Below, piece after piece: positions 50,520 to 59,678 of a DNA stretch of 64,000 nt. A program made the position numbers and the translations under genes. How positions within the stretch are numbered: the first letter of the stretch is position 1; each line of letters opens with the position of its first letter. Source of the stretch: Chryseobacterium lathyri (lineage in GTDB: Bacteria > Bacteroidota > Bacteroidia > Flavobacteriales > Weeksellaceae); contig NZ_QNFY01000014.1 in NCBI RefSeq assembly GCF_003290185.1, positions 1-64,000 on the forward strand, written 5' to 3'. Below the pieces are notes generated by a model. The model saw only the letters and a list, made by a program, of their open reading frames with translations. It searched no databases and was not told the origin of the DNA.

Positions 50520-51026
50520 CTAATTTCTTTTAATTGGTGTTACAAATAATAATTTATCTTTTTTGCCTAAAAAATATCCTCCTTTTATAATGTAAAGTAA
50601 TTGTCTATCATTTATTTTGTTTGGATTGTCATAATGAAGAAGATAGTTGTTAATTAATTTAAATGTGGCAGACCTAATGAATAAATTTTTAGTTTTTCTA
50701 TGTAGGATCAATTGCTTTCTAATTCCTATAATAAACTTTACATCCCTTCTTTGTCCATACCATAGAGAAAGGTACCATTGCGGTGTAAAATTATTGACAA
50801 TAATTATTTCGGATGTAGAATTGTCGGGTAATTTTTCTCTGTAGCCTAAAAGACAACAATTCTTCATTGGTCTAGGAGAAAATAAAGTCCAAATTGGAAC
50901 TAATGCAAAAGGATCCTTATTTCTACCTATTGCGTTAGGGCGAAACTGCTTATAGATTGATAAGAATACCCAAAAAAAACTAATAACCGAAAATAAAATA
51001 GCTAAAAGGTTATAAAAAGTAATCAT
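50520..51026 (-). CDS. Small membrane-anchored protein, SdpA-like position (first copy)
   Basis: 168 residues: N-terminal membrane helix (TFYNLLAILFSVISFFWVFLS), then VPIWTLFSPRPMKNCCLLGY and a beta-rich C-terminus, colinear with the paralogue at 49225-49731. Follows the 289-residue exported protein by 18 bases and is followed by its HTTM partner after 4 bases. Confidence 0.55.
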   Translation of the reverse strand: MITFYNLLAILFSVISFFWVFLSIYKQFRPNAIGRNKDPFALVPIWTLFSPRPMKNCCLLGYREKLPDNSTSEIIIVNNFTPQWYLSLWYGQRRDVKFIIGIRKQLILHRKTKNLFIRSATFKLINNYLLHYDNPNKINDRQLLYIIKGGYFLGKKDKLLFVTPIKRN

Positions 51027-51044
51027 TTGAAGAGGTGTATAAAA

Positions 51045-51914
51045 CTATTTTATTATGATATTCTTATTCTTTTCATTTAAAGGCCTTTTAGTCCTTATAC
51101 TAATCAAATTTACGATACAAGTGTTACTATATTCATATAACTTCTTAGATTCAATATTCAAAATTGAATTTTTATCTATATTAGTTTCATTTGGGCAAAC
51201 TATGAGTTTGTCATTAACTGTATAAATATCATTTGATAATTTATTTTCATTCAAGGATTTTAAATTAACAAATTCTATAGACTTATCACTTGTAAGATAA
51301 ACACTACTCGAAAATTGAACCCCATTTATATTAATGGGGTCTTTAATTATTTTAGTTGAGATAATTTTACTAGTGTCAAAGAAATAGCTTTCAGAGCTTT
51401 TTACTTGTACTGAATCAATGAAATAAGCAGTATTTCCATCATTTTGAACAATATTATTAATCACTGGATTACAAGATTGTATTTTTTTGTATTCCTTTAA
51501 TGAACCAAATTTTTTTAAAAAAATATGATTTATAGAGTTCACAGTATTTCCATCTAAGTCAATGTATGAATTATCCTTTTCACAAAATATATACATGTCC
51601 TCTAATACAATCTTTGAAGAAAAAGAAGGATTGATAAATGATATATTTTTGCATCTGATATTATTTTGTAAACTATCAATAATTCTATTGAGCCTATTTG
51701 CTTTTTCCATACCTTTATAAAAACCTATTTTTTTCTTATTCGAATTATATAGATTTATTGTTTGTCCTTCCTTATCATTAGAAATATATATAGAATTATT
51801 CTCTCTTATTAAGATGGAATCTTCTGCATTTAAATAAAAATCATAAATTTTATAAAATTTTTGCGATGAATAAAAGGAAAAACAAAGTGAAAAGAAAAGT
51901 GTAATAGCTTTCAT
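51045..51914 (-). CDS. Exported protein, candidate immunity partner of the cysteine-peptidase effector
   Basis: 289 residues from the ATG at 51914 (an in-frame TTG three bases before it is not used). Signal peptide (MKAITLFFSLCFSFYSSQ). The body is Asn/Ser/Lys-rich, beta-like (INLYNSNKKKIGFYKG, NNIRCKNISFINPSFSSKIV), with no recognised domain. It starts 12 bases after the cysteine-peptidase effector stop, the same relation as between the metallopeptidase effector and its downstream LRR protein. Role as immunity protein is inference from that arrangement. Confidence 0.6.
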   Translation of the reverse strand: MKAITLFFSLCFSFYSSQKFYKIYDFYLNAEDSILIRENNSIYISNDKEGQTINLYNSNKKKIGFYKGMEKANRLNRIIDSLQNNIRCKNISFINPSFSSKIVLEDMYIFCEKDNSYIDLDGNTVNSINHIFLKKFGSLKEYKKIQSCNPVINNIVQNDGNTAYFIDSVQVKSSESYFFDTSKIISTKIIKDPININGVQFSSSVYLTSDKSIEFVNLKSLNENKLSNDIYTVNDKLIVCPNETNIDKNSILNIESKKLYEYSNTCIVNLISIRTKRPLNEKNKNIIIK

Positions 51915-51926
51915 CAATACAAATAA

Positions 51927-52781
51927 TTATTTTAAACCACTAATAGAATATCCACCCAGATAAGTAATTGGTGAAGTGTAAGTATCTTTGTATGAACCAT
52001 CAGCTGGGTCATAATATATAAATGAATTATGTTCTGGGTTCCAGCCGACAATGCAAATAGCATGTGCCCAATCACCAGGGTCATTTATGTCAAAACCATT
52101 ATCGTTACCATCGACGCCAATACTGGCAAAAAATGGATGTCCTTCAACTAATGAATTTTTAATTTGGTCTTCAAGAATTGGAGTGGTATAAACATCTATA
52201 TTGAAAAAATGGTCTAAAGTTGCTTGAATATTATCACTAGACATACCAGTTAAAAGAGGGTTAGTTCCAAATTGATCTTGATACCAATCAATAACTGAAG
52301 TTTCCCAAGGTCCTTGATCATCGACACCAGTAAAAAACTCATGTAGGTATTCCATAACTGTTTGAACACAAGCATTTTGATTGATTTGTGTTTCAGTATC
52401 TGGAAGATTATTGAAATCCGAAATATAGTAACTTCCATCATGAAACTCTCCTACAGCTCCACCATCATCAGCATCCCAATCTCCAGCATTATCACCTCCT
52501 CCGTCATCGTAATCATAGTCATAGTAATGATCAAGATCACCTTGATCCACATTATTATCATCGCCATTTGCGTCATTTCCACCTACATTATTTCCACCTC
52601 CTATAGGGCCACCATCAGAATTTTCAACTATATATACTATAGTATCTCCGTCTTCATTAATTAAATGGAAAATTCCATCTTCATAATCATTACCACCTAG
52701 TATAATTTTTGTCTCGTTGGTTTCAATTGCTGGAAGTTGCAATTCTAATTCTTTTAAATTTAATTTCTTTCTTTGTGTCAT
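51927..52781 (-). CDS. Leader-directed exported effector with C39/papain-like cysteine-peptidase domain
   Basis: 284 residues. Residues 1-30 are a leader ending in GG (KIILGG), almost identical to that of the 336-residue protein upstream and in the style of Bacteroidota C39 export leaders. Residues 31-52 are also shared, then an Asp/Asn/Gly-rich linker to about 115. The C-terminal domain has Cys138 in NQNACVQTVMEYL, His240 in DWAHAICIVGWN and Asp258 in YYDPADGSY, the C39/papain-like order Cys-His-Asp. It is likely cleaved after GG and exported by the C39-ABC transporter at 57477, acting outside the cell as a protease or a protease-fold toxin (inference). Confidence 0.75.
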   Translation of the reverse strand: MTQRKKLNLKELELQLPAIETNETKIILGGNDYEDGIFHLINEDGDTIVYIVENSDGGPIGGGNNVGGNDANGDDNNVDQGDLDHYYDYDYDDGGGDNAGDWDADDGGAVGEFHDGSYYISDFNNLPDTETQINQNACVQTVMEYLHEFFTGVDDQGPWETSVIDWYQDQFGTNPLLTGMSSDNIQATLDHFFNIDVYTTPILEDQIKNSLVEGHPFFASIGVDGNDNGFDINDPGDWAHAICIVGWNPEHNSFIYYDPADGSYKDTYTSPITYLGGYSISGLK

Positions 52782-52890
52782 TTTGTCATTTTTGTTATTT
52801 TAATTTTGGTACTTATGATTTACAGTATTTTACAATTTTGTGTGAAAGATTTATAGAGTCAATATTATTCTACTTTTGTATTCTAATATA

Positions 52891-53457
52891 TTACTTTCTG
52901 ATACGAATTAGTTTATAATATAGTTCTTTATCATTTAAAATCCCATCATGCTTGATATATTTTATATTAGAAGGTGAAAAATTAAGAGCATTTGATAATT
53001 TTTTGTTATAAGATATGTCAAGATAATCTATCTTTTTAGTAGATATACTTTTATTAGTATTAAATATTAATAAATTTGTAATTTCATTATTGTTTATTCT
53101 AATTGTATCTAGGCTATAAGAATATGAATAGAATTTTTCAATTTTATTATATGCTAAATTTATAGAAACCAAATTAGGTAAGGTCTTTGATGAAATTTTG
53201 ACCTCTCCCTTAATCTTGTTGTTCGAAAGATTCAAGACTCTTAAATTAGGAGGTAATTTTTTTTCGTCCCAAAAGTTTATATTATTACCAGATAAGTCAA
53301 GATTAATTATGTTATAATTTTTTGAAAGATTTGGAATTGAATCTAGATTTCTATTTGATAAATTCAATTCTGTCCTTTTTTGGCTCTGAAAAGAGCAGCA
53401 AATAAAGACAGAAAATATAAAAGAACATATTAAACATTTAATCTTACTTTGTAACAT
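52891..53457 (-). CDS. Exported leucine-rich-repeat protein, candidate immunity partner of the metallopeptidase effector
   Basis: 188 residues. Signal sequence with Cys residues near its end (SFIFSVFICCSFQSQ; possible lipobox) and then about five LRR units: LNLSNRNLDSIPNLSKNYN, LDLSGNNINFWDEKKLP, LRVLNLSNNKIKGEVK, LVSINLAYNKIEKFY, DTIRINNNEITNLLIF. LRR proteins bind proteins, so a specific inhibitor of the metallopeptidase encoded 9 bases upstream is plausible but unproven. Gap of 109 bases to the next effector. Confidence 0.65.
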   Translation of the reverse strand: MLQSKIKCLICSFIFSVFICCSFQSQKRTELNLSNRNLDSIPNLSKNYNIINLDLSGNNINFWDEKKLPPNLRVLNLSNNKIKGEVKISSKTLPNLVSINLAYNKIEKFYSYSYSLDTIRINNNEITNLLIFNTNKSISTKKIDYLDISYNKKLSNALNFSPSNIKYIKHDGILNDKELYYKLIRIRK

Positions 53458-53466
53458 ATTTCATTT

Positions 53467-54477
53467 TTATGGAAAATCATTTCTATATTCTTGTATTACA
53501 TGTTGAATAAATTCGTAATCATGTTCGTGCATATATTCATGTAAATATTGATTATGAAGAGCATTTTGAGCATCATCGGTAAGATCACGCCACTGCCATT
53601 CGTTGCCATCAAAATATAAATAGGCATCTCTAAAGTCATCACCATATAAAGCTTGCAGATCATTAGCAATTTGTCCGAGTTGTTCCCCATTAGCTACACC
53701 TTGGTCATATGCGTTCCGTACCATTTCCTCATATTTAACATGTAGTAATTCATGAGCAATGGTTGCAACAAGTTCCTCAGTAGGTGATAAATTATCTAGG
53801 TTTGTGCCATCAGTTGCTAAACCTGTTCCATCTATTATGTAGTTTCCATTTCCATCAAAAGAATTGCTGTTAAAGGTAATGATATATGAGCCATTAGGGT
53901 TATCGGGATCGTGAGTAGTGTCTGCTAGTGTATATTTGACAGGATCGTTCCCTAAATCTGCTATTTCAAATTTAATTTGATGGTTGCTATTTGCAAGTAG
54001 ATCTTCAAGTAAGTCGGCTAACTCATTGTTACTGGTAATTAATTCTTTAACCTGTTCATCAAAAGCAGGATTCCCAGTATCAATAACCAAGTTACTAAAT
54101 TCACTTAAGTCTAAACCATCTAGAATATTGTGATTTTCTCCAATATTATTATCACCATCTCCAGCATTATCTTCGATTCCATCACCATCACCATCATAAT
54201 CATAGTAATGATCAAGGTCACCTTGATCCACATAATTATCATCACCACCTGCATTATCGTCGTCATTGGCGTTATTTCCACCCACATTATTTCCACCCAC
54301 AGGAGCACTATCACCAGAATCAACTATATAAACGATAGTATCTCCATCCTCATTAATTAAGTGAAAAATTCCATCTTCATAATCATTACCACCTAATATT
54401 ATTTTTGTTTCGTTGGTTTCAATTGCTGGAAGTTGCAATTCTAATTCTTTCAAATTTAATTTCTTTCTTTGTGTCAT
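53467..54477 (-). CDS. Leader-directed exported effector with zinc-metallopeptidase-like domain
   Basis: 336 residues. Residues 1-52 are nearly identical, at DNA level too, to the 284-residue effector; leader ends in GG at 29-30. An Asp-rich linker (about 55-115) includes a DGDGDG run. The C-terminal part has HELLH at 242-246 and a second HExxH, HEYMH, at 313-317 close to the C-terminus. HExxH is a zinc-protease signature; the third ligand cannot be fixed by eye. It is the first gene of the eight-gene minus-strand run; upstream TATTTTAC with a TTTG 17 bases before it is a weak promoter candidate. Role as toxin is inference. Confidence 0.75.
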   Translation of the reverse strand: MTQRKKLNLKELELQLPAIETNETKIILGGNDYEDGIFHLINEDGDTIVYIVDSGDSAPVGGNNVGGNNANDDDNAGGDDNYVDQGDLDHYYDYDGDGDGIEDNAGDGDNNIGENHNILDGLDLSEFSNLVIDTGNPAFDEQVKELITSNNELADLLEDLLANSNHQIKFEIADLGNDPVKYTLADTTHDPDNPNGSYIITFNSNSFDGNGNYIIDGTGLATDGTNLDNLSPTEELVATIAHELLHVKYEEMVRNAYDQGVANGEQLGQIANDLQALYGDDFRDAYLYFDGNEWQWRDLTDDAQNALHNQYLHEYMHEHDYEFIQHVIQEYRNDFP

Positions 54478-54665
54478 TGTTTGTTATTTATATGATTGTA
54501 AAATACAATAAAGTATTTATATCAAATACAAGCTTTTATAGAAAAAAGATAGTTGTAATGCCTTGCAAGGCCATAAGAGGGGATAATAAAATTATAAAAA
54601 TAAAAGCATTTCATTTAATCATTTATGTTTTTGCGAATTTATAAAAAAAAAGATAATATCCAAAT

Positions 54666-56075
54666 TTATTCCAAAAAAATTTCATTGAACTTCATCTTTA
54701 AAACATATTTATTTATCAAAAGTTCATTATAATTCAGAAAACTCTTTTCGTACTCAAATAATTGGTTTTTATAGTCATAAATCGTTCGTTTATCATAAGC
54801 TAATAGATTTAATAACAATTCATTAGTTTCAATTTGTAAACCATATTCCTGCTTTGCTAGCCTAATTTGATCATTTAGGTTTTCTATATAGTAATATAAG
54901 TTTTCAGCTTGCTGAGTTGCGTTAAACTTAGTTTCTTTAAGTTCTCTTTTTAAAATGTCTTTCTCTAATTCAGCCATTTTCTTTTTATTGTTGAGAATAC
55001 CCCAATTCAATAATGGTATATACGCTCCCACCGTTAGAGCTTGTTTTTGTATAGGTTTATTATAAAGGTTTTCAAACTCAGCAGCAGAACTATTTAAACC
55101 TATCCCTAATTGTATATAAAAATTTACAGCGCCATCTTTTTTTGTTTTATCAATTTTCTCGTCTGCGAGCAGTAGCTTAAGCTGGGCTTCATTTTCATAG
55201 TTATTTTCCAAAAAAGAATTAATTAATTTTTCTTTTGGAATTACTAATTCAAAATCATTTATTGTTTTAAAATTTAATTCTTTCTGAGTCTCGATGTTTA
55301 GCAGATTTTTCAGTTTAGAAATTTGCATTGTTAATTCAAATGAATCACTTTTAACTTTCTGAGTAAGTTGATTAATAGTAATTTCGATTTGATTAACATC
55401 TATTCCTAATGCTCTTCCTAGCTTTTTTTTCTCTTCGATTTGCCTTAATAATGATTCTGTCTTGACAAGATTATTTTTTGTCAATTCAATTTTTTTTTGT
55501 AAAACATAAGCATCAAAAAATAGTTGTACAGCTTCCGTCTTTAGCATTGCAATCTCCTTCCTATAATTTATATCGTCCAATTTTCTGCTGTAAAAGTATT
55601 TTTTTTTGTTCCACCTGTACGGATTAAAGCCATTAATAGTTTGTGAATAGGTCAAACTAACCCAGTTACTAGAATAATTTGTGATCTTATTTTGTAGATC
55701 ATTATTCATAGAAATAGAGTTAGTTAAGGAAATTTCCCCGCCAGTGAAAGGTACCACTTGTTTTGTTGTAAAATTAATGGTAGGATTTAAGAAGTTTCTT
55801 TCAACTAAAGATGTACTACCATTAAATTGAAGGACTTCTTGAATTGATCTCTGGTAAGGTAAATTCGCTGTTAAGGTCACTTGAGGAAGGAACGATTTCT
55901 TATAATTTTCAAAATCAATGTTTCTAATTTGATAATTAGATTCAATATTTTTTATCCTTTCACTATTCTTAATAACTAAGCCAATAACATCATCAATTGA
56001 TAAAGAATCTTGATGATTTTGAGAATAAAATATTGTTGGTATTAGTATAAGAATTAAATTTGCAAAACTTTTCAT
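54666..56075 (-). CDS. TolC-family outer-membrane efflux protein
   Basis: 469 residues with a signal peptide (MKSFANLILILIPTIFYSQ) and the long alpha-helical barrel pattern of TolC/OEP proteins (two OEP repeats; helices around 160-215 and 380-440, YYYIENLNDQIRLAKQEYG). It forms the outer-membrane channel for a tripartite exporter. The C39-ABC transporter and HlyD adaptor genes lie divergently 1.4 kb away; the start codons of this gene and the nucleotidyltransferase gene are only 20 bases apart, so both promoters overlap. Confidence 0.85.
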   Translation of the reverse strand: MKSFANLILILIPTIFYSQNHQDSLSIDDVIGLVIKNSERIKNIESNYQIRNIDFENYKKSFLPQVTLTANLPYQRSIQEVLQFNGSTSLVERNFLNPTINFTTKQVVPFTGGEISLTNSISMNNDLQNKITNYSSNWVSLTYSQTINGFNPYRWNKKKYFYSRKLDDINYRKEIAMLKTEAVQLFFDAYVLQKKIELTKNNLVKTESLLRQIEEKKKLGRALGIDVNQIEITINQLTQKVKSDSFELTMQISKLKNLLNIETQKELNFKTINDFELVIPKEKLINSFLENNYENEAQLKLLLADEKIDKTKKDGAVNFYIQLGIGLNSSAAEFENLYNKPIQKQALTVGAYIPLLNWGILNNKKKMAELEKDILKRELKETKFNATQQAENLYYYIENLNDQIRLAKQEYGLQIETNELLLNLLAYDKRTIYDYKNQLFEYEKSFLNYNELLINKYVLKMKFNEIFLE

Positions 56076-56095
56076 TGCGCAAAAGTAACAAATTG

Positions 56096-57484
56096 ATGAA
56101 AAAAAAAGATATATTAGATAAAATTAATAAATTTCTCAACGAACTTTACCCACACTGTAGTGGCGTAATGTTGTTTGGGAGTGCTTCATTTTCTACGGAT
56201 AACCATACTGACATTGATCTCCTAGTAGTAGATGAGAAATTTTCATATGTATCCAAAACAAGCATTCAATTTCAAAATCAACTATATAGTGTAATAAAAA
56301 TTCCAGCACACGATATTTTTAACATCCTAGCAAAAGATTTTAACAAGGGTATATATAAAGAAATTTTTGAAACTGGCTTTATTCTAAAAGACGAAATAAA
56401 AATACTGCAAATCGTTAAGCAATATATTTGCAAAGATTATCCGGATAACAAAGATGTAATTCGTTACAAAATTAGTAATAGAATTTTTAAAATTAATGAG
56501 TGTATAGATTCACTTAAAAATAATCTTCCTTTACTGGAGGAGTATTTGGGTATTGCTAATTGTATAAACTTTATTATTGATTTTATATTGTTAAAGGACG
56601 GCAAATATAATTTTTTAACTTCGAAACATAAGTCAAGATATTTACATCAATATCATCTGGAATATGCTATAAAAATAAATAAGATAATTAAACAATCAAG
56701 AAATAAAAAGGAGCAATTGTTTGGACTTGAAAATTTAAGAAATATATTAGATATTCCGGCTATACATGAATATAATAATGATTATCTGATTGATAATTTG
56801 GGTGACCTAAGTACTCTGGTTTTTTACATACCGGAAATCGAATGTGATGAGTTATTGCAAAATGTCCCACTCGATAACCTAGCTTACTATACATTTTTTA
56901 TTGATACAAATAATATTGAAGATAGAGGATTTTATCTTATTGTAGATAGTAAATATTCTAATGATATAAAGATATTGGGGGATAAATTAAGAGGATTGTT
57001 AGTAGGTAAAAAAGTATTTTTCCCTTATAATTTTTCGTTTAACCACCAGATAAAATTTGGAAGTAATTTTTCGAAATGCCAAAAATTCTTTATATCCATT
57101 CAACCAATAATCAAAGGTATTAGATATGATAAAAGTGAGTCACTGAAGTTTATCAAATATCTGATAAAAAATATTAGTTTGACCCTAGAAGAAATCGCTA
57201 TTTATTACTTCTATAAAACTGTCAATAATGACCACTCCCGAACAATTGATGAAATAGCAAAAAAAGAAAAAGAATTTATAATGCGGTTGAAAAAGACACG
57301 GAAACTCTCATTTGAAAATACTGAAAATCAATATAATATTGATTTTAATTTTCTACAAAACCAAATGCCAAAATATATTAGATTGCAAGTTTTTGATTAT
57401 GTGCTTTCAATGTTTTTTTTAAAAGACTCAGAAAAAGTACATATTATCGAATTAATACGAAATACTAATATTAGATATGTTTAG
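56096..57484 (+). CDS. Nucleotidyltransferase-domain protein in the exporter operon
   Basis: 462 residues from the ATG at 56096 (a longer frame begins at a TTG inside the divergent tolC start). The N-terminus has the polymerase-beta-like nucleotidyltransferase motif FGSASFSTDNHTDIDLLV (Gly28-Ser29, then Asp39-x-Asp41 as the metal pair). The rest is Lys/Ile/Asn-rich, helical, with no recognised domain. Its stop overlaps the ABC-transporter start by 8 bases, so it is tightly coupled with export. It might nucleotidylate a protein or peptide, or act on RNA with the RNA ligase of the same operon; undetermined. Confidence 0.7.
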   Translation: MKKKDILDKINKFLNELYPHCSGVMLFGSASFSTDNHTDIDLLVVDEKFSYVSKTSIQFQNQLYSVIKIPAHDIFNILAKDFNKGIYKEIFETGFILKDEIKILQIVKQYICKDYPDNKDVIRYKISNRIFKINECIDSLKNNLPLLEEYLGIANCINFIIDFILLKDGKYNFLTSKHKSRYLHQYHLEYAIKINKIIKQSRNKKEQLFGLENLRNILDIPAIHEYNNDYLIDNLGDLSTLVFYIPEIECDELLQNVPLDNLAYYTFFIDTNNIEDRGFYLIVDSKYSNDIKILGDKLRGLLVGKKVFFPYNFSFNHQIKFGSNFSKCQKFFISIQPIIKGIRYDKSESLKFIKYLIKNISLTLEEIAIYYFYKTVNNDHSRTIDEIAKKEKEFIMRLKKTRKLSFENTENQYNIDFNFLQNQMPKYIRLQVFDYVLSMFFLKDSEKVHIIELIRNTNIRYV

Positions 57485-59678
57485 TAAATTCCCTCATTTT
57501 TCACAATTAGAAGCTCGAGATTGTGGTGCTGCGTGTTTACAAATAGTTTCTAAGCATTTTGGAAAGTTTTTCAACCTAGATGAGCTAAGAGAAATCTCTG
57601 GTGTTACGAAAGAAGGAATATCAATATATGATCTGTGTGAATCAGCAGAGACAATCGGTTTAAAAGCATTGCCTGTTAAAACAGATTTTTTAAAATTAAA
57701 GAATGATATTCCTCTACCTTGTATTGCGCATTGGAGAGATTCACATTTTATTGTAGTTTATAAAGTTAAAGAAAATAAAGTATATGTCTCCGATCCAGCG
57801 ATAGGATTAGTAACTTATACAAGAAAGGAATTCTTAAACGGGTGGTTAGAAAAAACTTCGGAAAAAAAATTTCGCAGAGGCATTGTTATAGCGCTAGAAC
57901 CTACTGATGTTTTTAATGAAATTAAGCCTTCGGGCCAATCTATTTCATTTGTTTATATTCTCAGTTATTTACTTTCACATCTCAGTCCATATAGAGCGCA
58001 ATCTATTCAGCTTATTTTAACAATGGTTGTTATTACGCTTTTACAGATAGCATTTCCAATAATAACTCAGTCTATTGTTGATATAGGTATTTCATCAAAA
58101 GATATGAATTTTATTCTTATTCTTTTAGTTGCTAATGTGATATTGATAATAAGTACAAGTATTGGGAATTGGATACGACAATCTATCAATGCACATATTG
58201 CGTCAAGAGTCAAGGTTTCACTATTATCAAATTATATATCGAAGCTGTTAAAACTTCCGGTTAATTTTTTCGAAAATAAATTAGTAGGAGATATTCTACA
58301 AAGATCTTTAGATTATGAAAGGTTACAAAATTTCATAATGAATTCTGCATTCTCAATAATTTTAGCAACATTGAATATCATAGTTTTCGGAATAATTCTA
58401 TGTGTTTATAACCCGTCAATTTTTTTTATTTTTTTAATAGGTTCAATTTTATATGTGTTGTGGACATTTTTGTTTTGGAATGTTAGGAAGAAAATGGATA
58501 TTCAATATTTCAGTCTTCAAGCAAAAAACAATAGTCATTGGATAGAGATCCTGACTAATATAAATGAAATAAAAAATAATAATTATGAAAAAGGGAAAAG
58601 ATGGAAATGGGAAAGACTTCAGGTAAAATTATATGAGGTATCAATTAAATTACTAAACGTCAACCAAGCAGAACTTTTAGGAAGTAACCTCATAAATACC
58701 TTGAAAGATGTTTCATTGACCTTTTTTTCCGCTTATCTTGTTATTCAGGGCGAAATAACACTAGGGATGTTAATTGCTATCCAATATATTTTAGGACAAC
58801 TTAGAGGACCATTATCAGAAGTAATAAATTTCATAAAATCTTATCAAATAGCATACATCAGCTTTATGAGAATGAACGAAGTCAACCAGGTTCCGGAAGA
58901 ACAAGATATTGACGTCATAAATAATATTGTATTTCCGAGTAATAGATCATTAATTTTGAAAAATGTATCATATAGATATTCCAATAGCTCACCACATGTA
59001 TTAAACAATATATCAATTATTATTCCTGAAGGTAAAGTTACAGCAATTGTTGGTGAAAGCGGAAGTGGGAAATCGACTCTTCTTAAGGTGTTAATGAGAT
59101 TGTACACTCAGTCTTCTGGGGAATTTTTCGTTGGTGAAACTAATGTAAGTAATATCAGTTTAAAATTGTGGAGAGATAAAATTGGTGTAGTTAATCAAGA
59201 AGGAGATGTATTTAAGGATAGTATTAAAAATAATATTATTTTAGGAAAAGAGTTTGATCAAAATTTATTTCATAAAGCTGTAGTCAATTCAAATATTTTG
59301 CTTGATATTGAAAAACTACCGAAAGGTTTCAATACTGTGATGGGCGAAAATGGACGTGGATTGAGCCAAGGCCAAAAACAAAGAGTCATGATCGCTAGAG
59401 CCCTTTATAAAAATCCAGAGTATTTATTTTTTGACGAGGCAACCAATGCTTTAGATTCTATAAATGAGTCAAAAGTGGTAAAAAACTTAGTAGAAGAATA
59501 TGAAGGAAAAACAGCAATTATTGTTGCTCATCGTTTATCTACAATTAAAAATGCAGATCAAATTATTGTAATGCATGATGGAAAAATTGTAGAGGTGGGC
59601 AAGCATGAAGAACTTATCAAAAATAAAGCTTACTATTTCCGGATTTTTACAAACCAATTAACTCTTAATAATATTTAA
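57477..59678 (+). CDS. C39-peptidase ABC transporter (bacteriocin/leader-peptide exporter)
   Basis: 733 residues. N-terminal C39 peptidase domain with catalytic Cys16 (RDCGAACLQ), His90 (RDSHFIVVY) and Asp106 (VSDPAIG), so the protease is complete; six-helix membrane domain at about 165-470; ABC domain with Walker A GESGSGKST near 525, LSQGQKQR signature and Walker B YLFFDEAT near 647. It removes double-glycine leaders while exporting the mature protein. The two leader-bearing effectors on the other strand are its obvious substrates. Overlaps the gene before it by 8 bases and the HlyD gene by one. Confidence 0.93.
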   Translation: MFSKFPHFSQLEARDCGAACLQIVSKHFGKFFNLDELREISGVTKEGISIYDLCESAETIGLKALPVKTDFLKLKNDIPLPCIAHWRDSHFIVVYKVKENKVYVSDPAIGLVTYTRKEFLNGWLEKTSEKKFRRGIVIALEPTDVFNEIKPSGQSISFVYILSYLLSHLSPYRAQSIQLILTMVVITLLQIAFPIITQSIVDIGISSKDMNFILILLVANVILIISTSIGNWIRQSINAHIASRVKVSLLSNYISKLLKLPVNFFENKLVGDILQRSLDYERLQNFIMNSAFSIILATLNIIVFGIILCVYNPSIFFIFLIGSILYVLWTFLFWNVRKKMDIQYFSLQAKNNSHWIEILTNINEIKNNNYEKGKRWKWERLQVKLYEVSIKLLNVNQAELLGSNLINTLKDVSLTFFSAYLVIQGEITLGMLIAIQYILGQLRGPLSEVINFIKSYQIAYISFMRMNEVNQVPEEQDIDVINNIVFPSNRSLILKNVSYRYSNSSPHVLNNISIIIPEGKVTAIVGESGSGKSTLLKVLMRLYTQSSGEFFVGETNVSNISLKLWRDKIGVVNQEGDVFKDSIKNNIILGKEFDQNLFHKAVVNSNILLDIEKLPKGFNTVMGENGRGLSQGQKQRVMIARALYKNPEYLFFDEATNALDSINESKVVKNLVEEYEGKTAIIVAHRLSTIKNADQIIVMHDGKIVEVGKHEELIKNKAYYFRIFTNQLTLNNI

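Noticed and set aside
52362..52664. Ile/Thr/Ser-rich frame antisense to the effector linker (similar one at 54130-54360)
   Set aside because: Created by the GAT/AAT-rich codons of the Asp/Asn linker read on the other strand; both copies arise from the same duplicated DNA.
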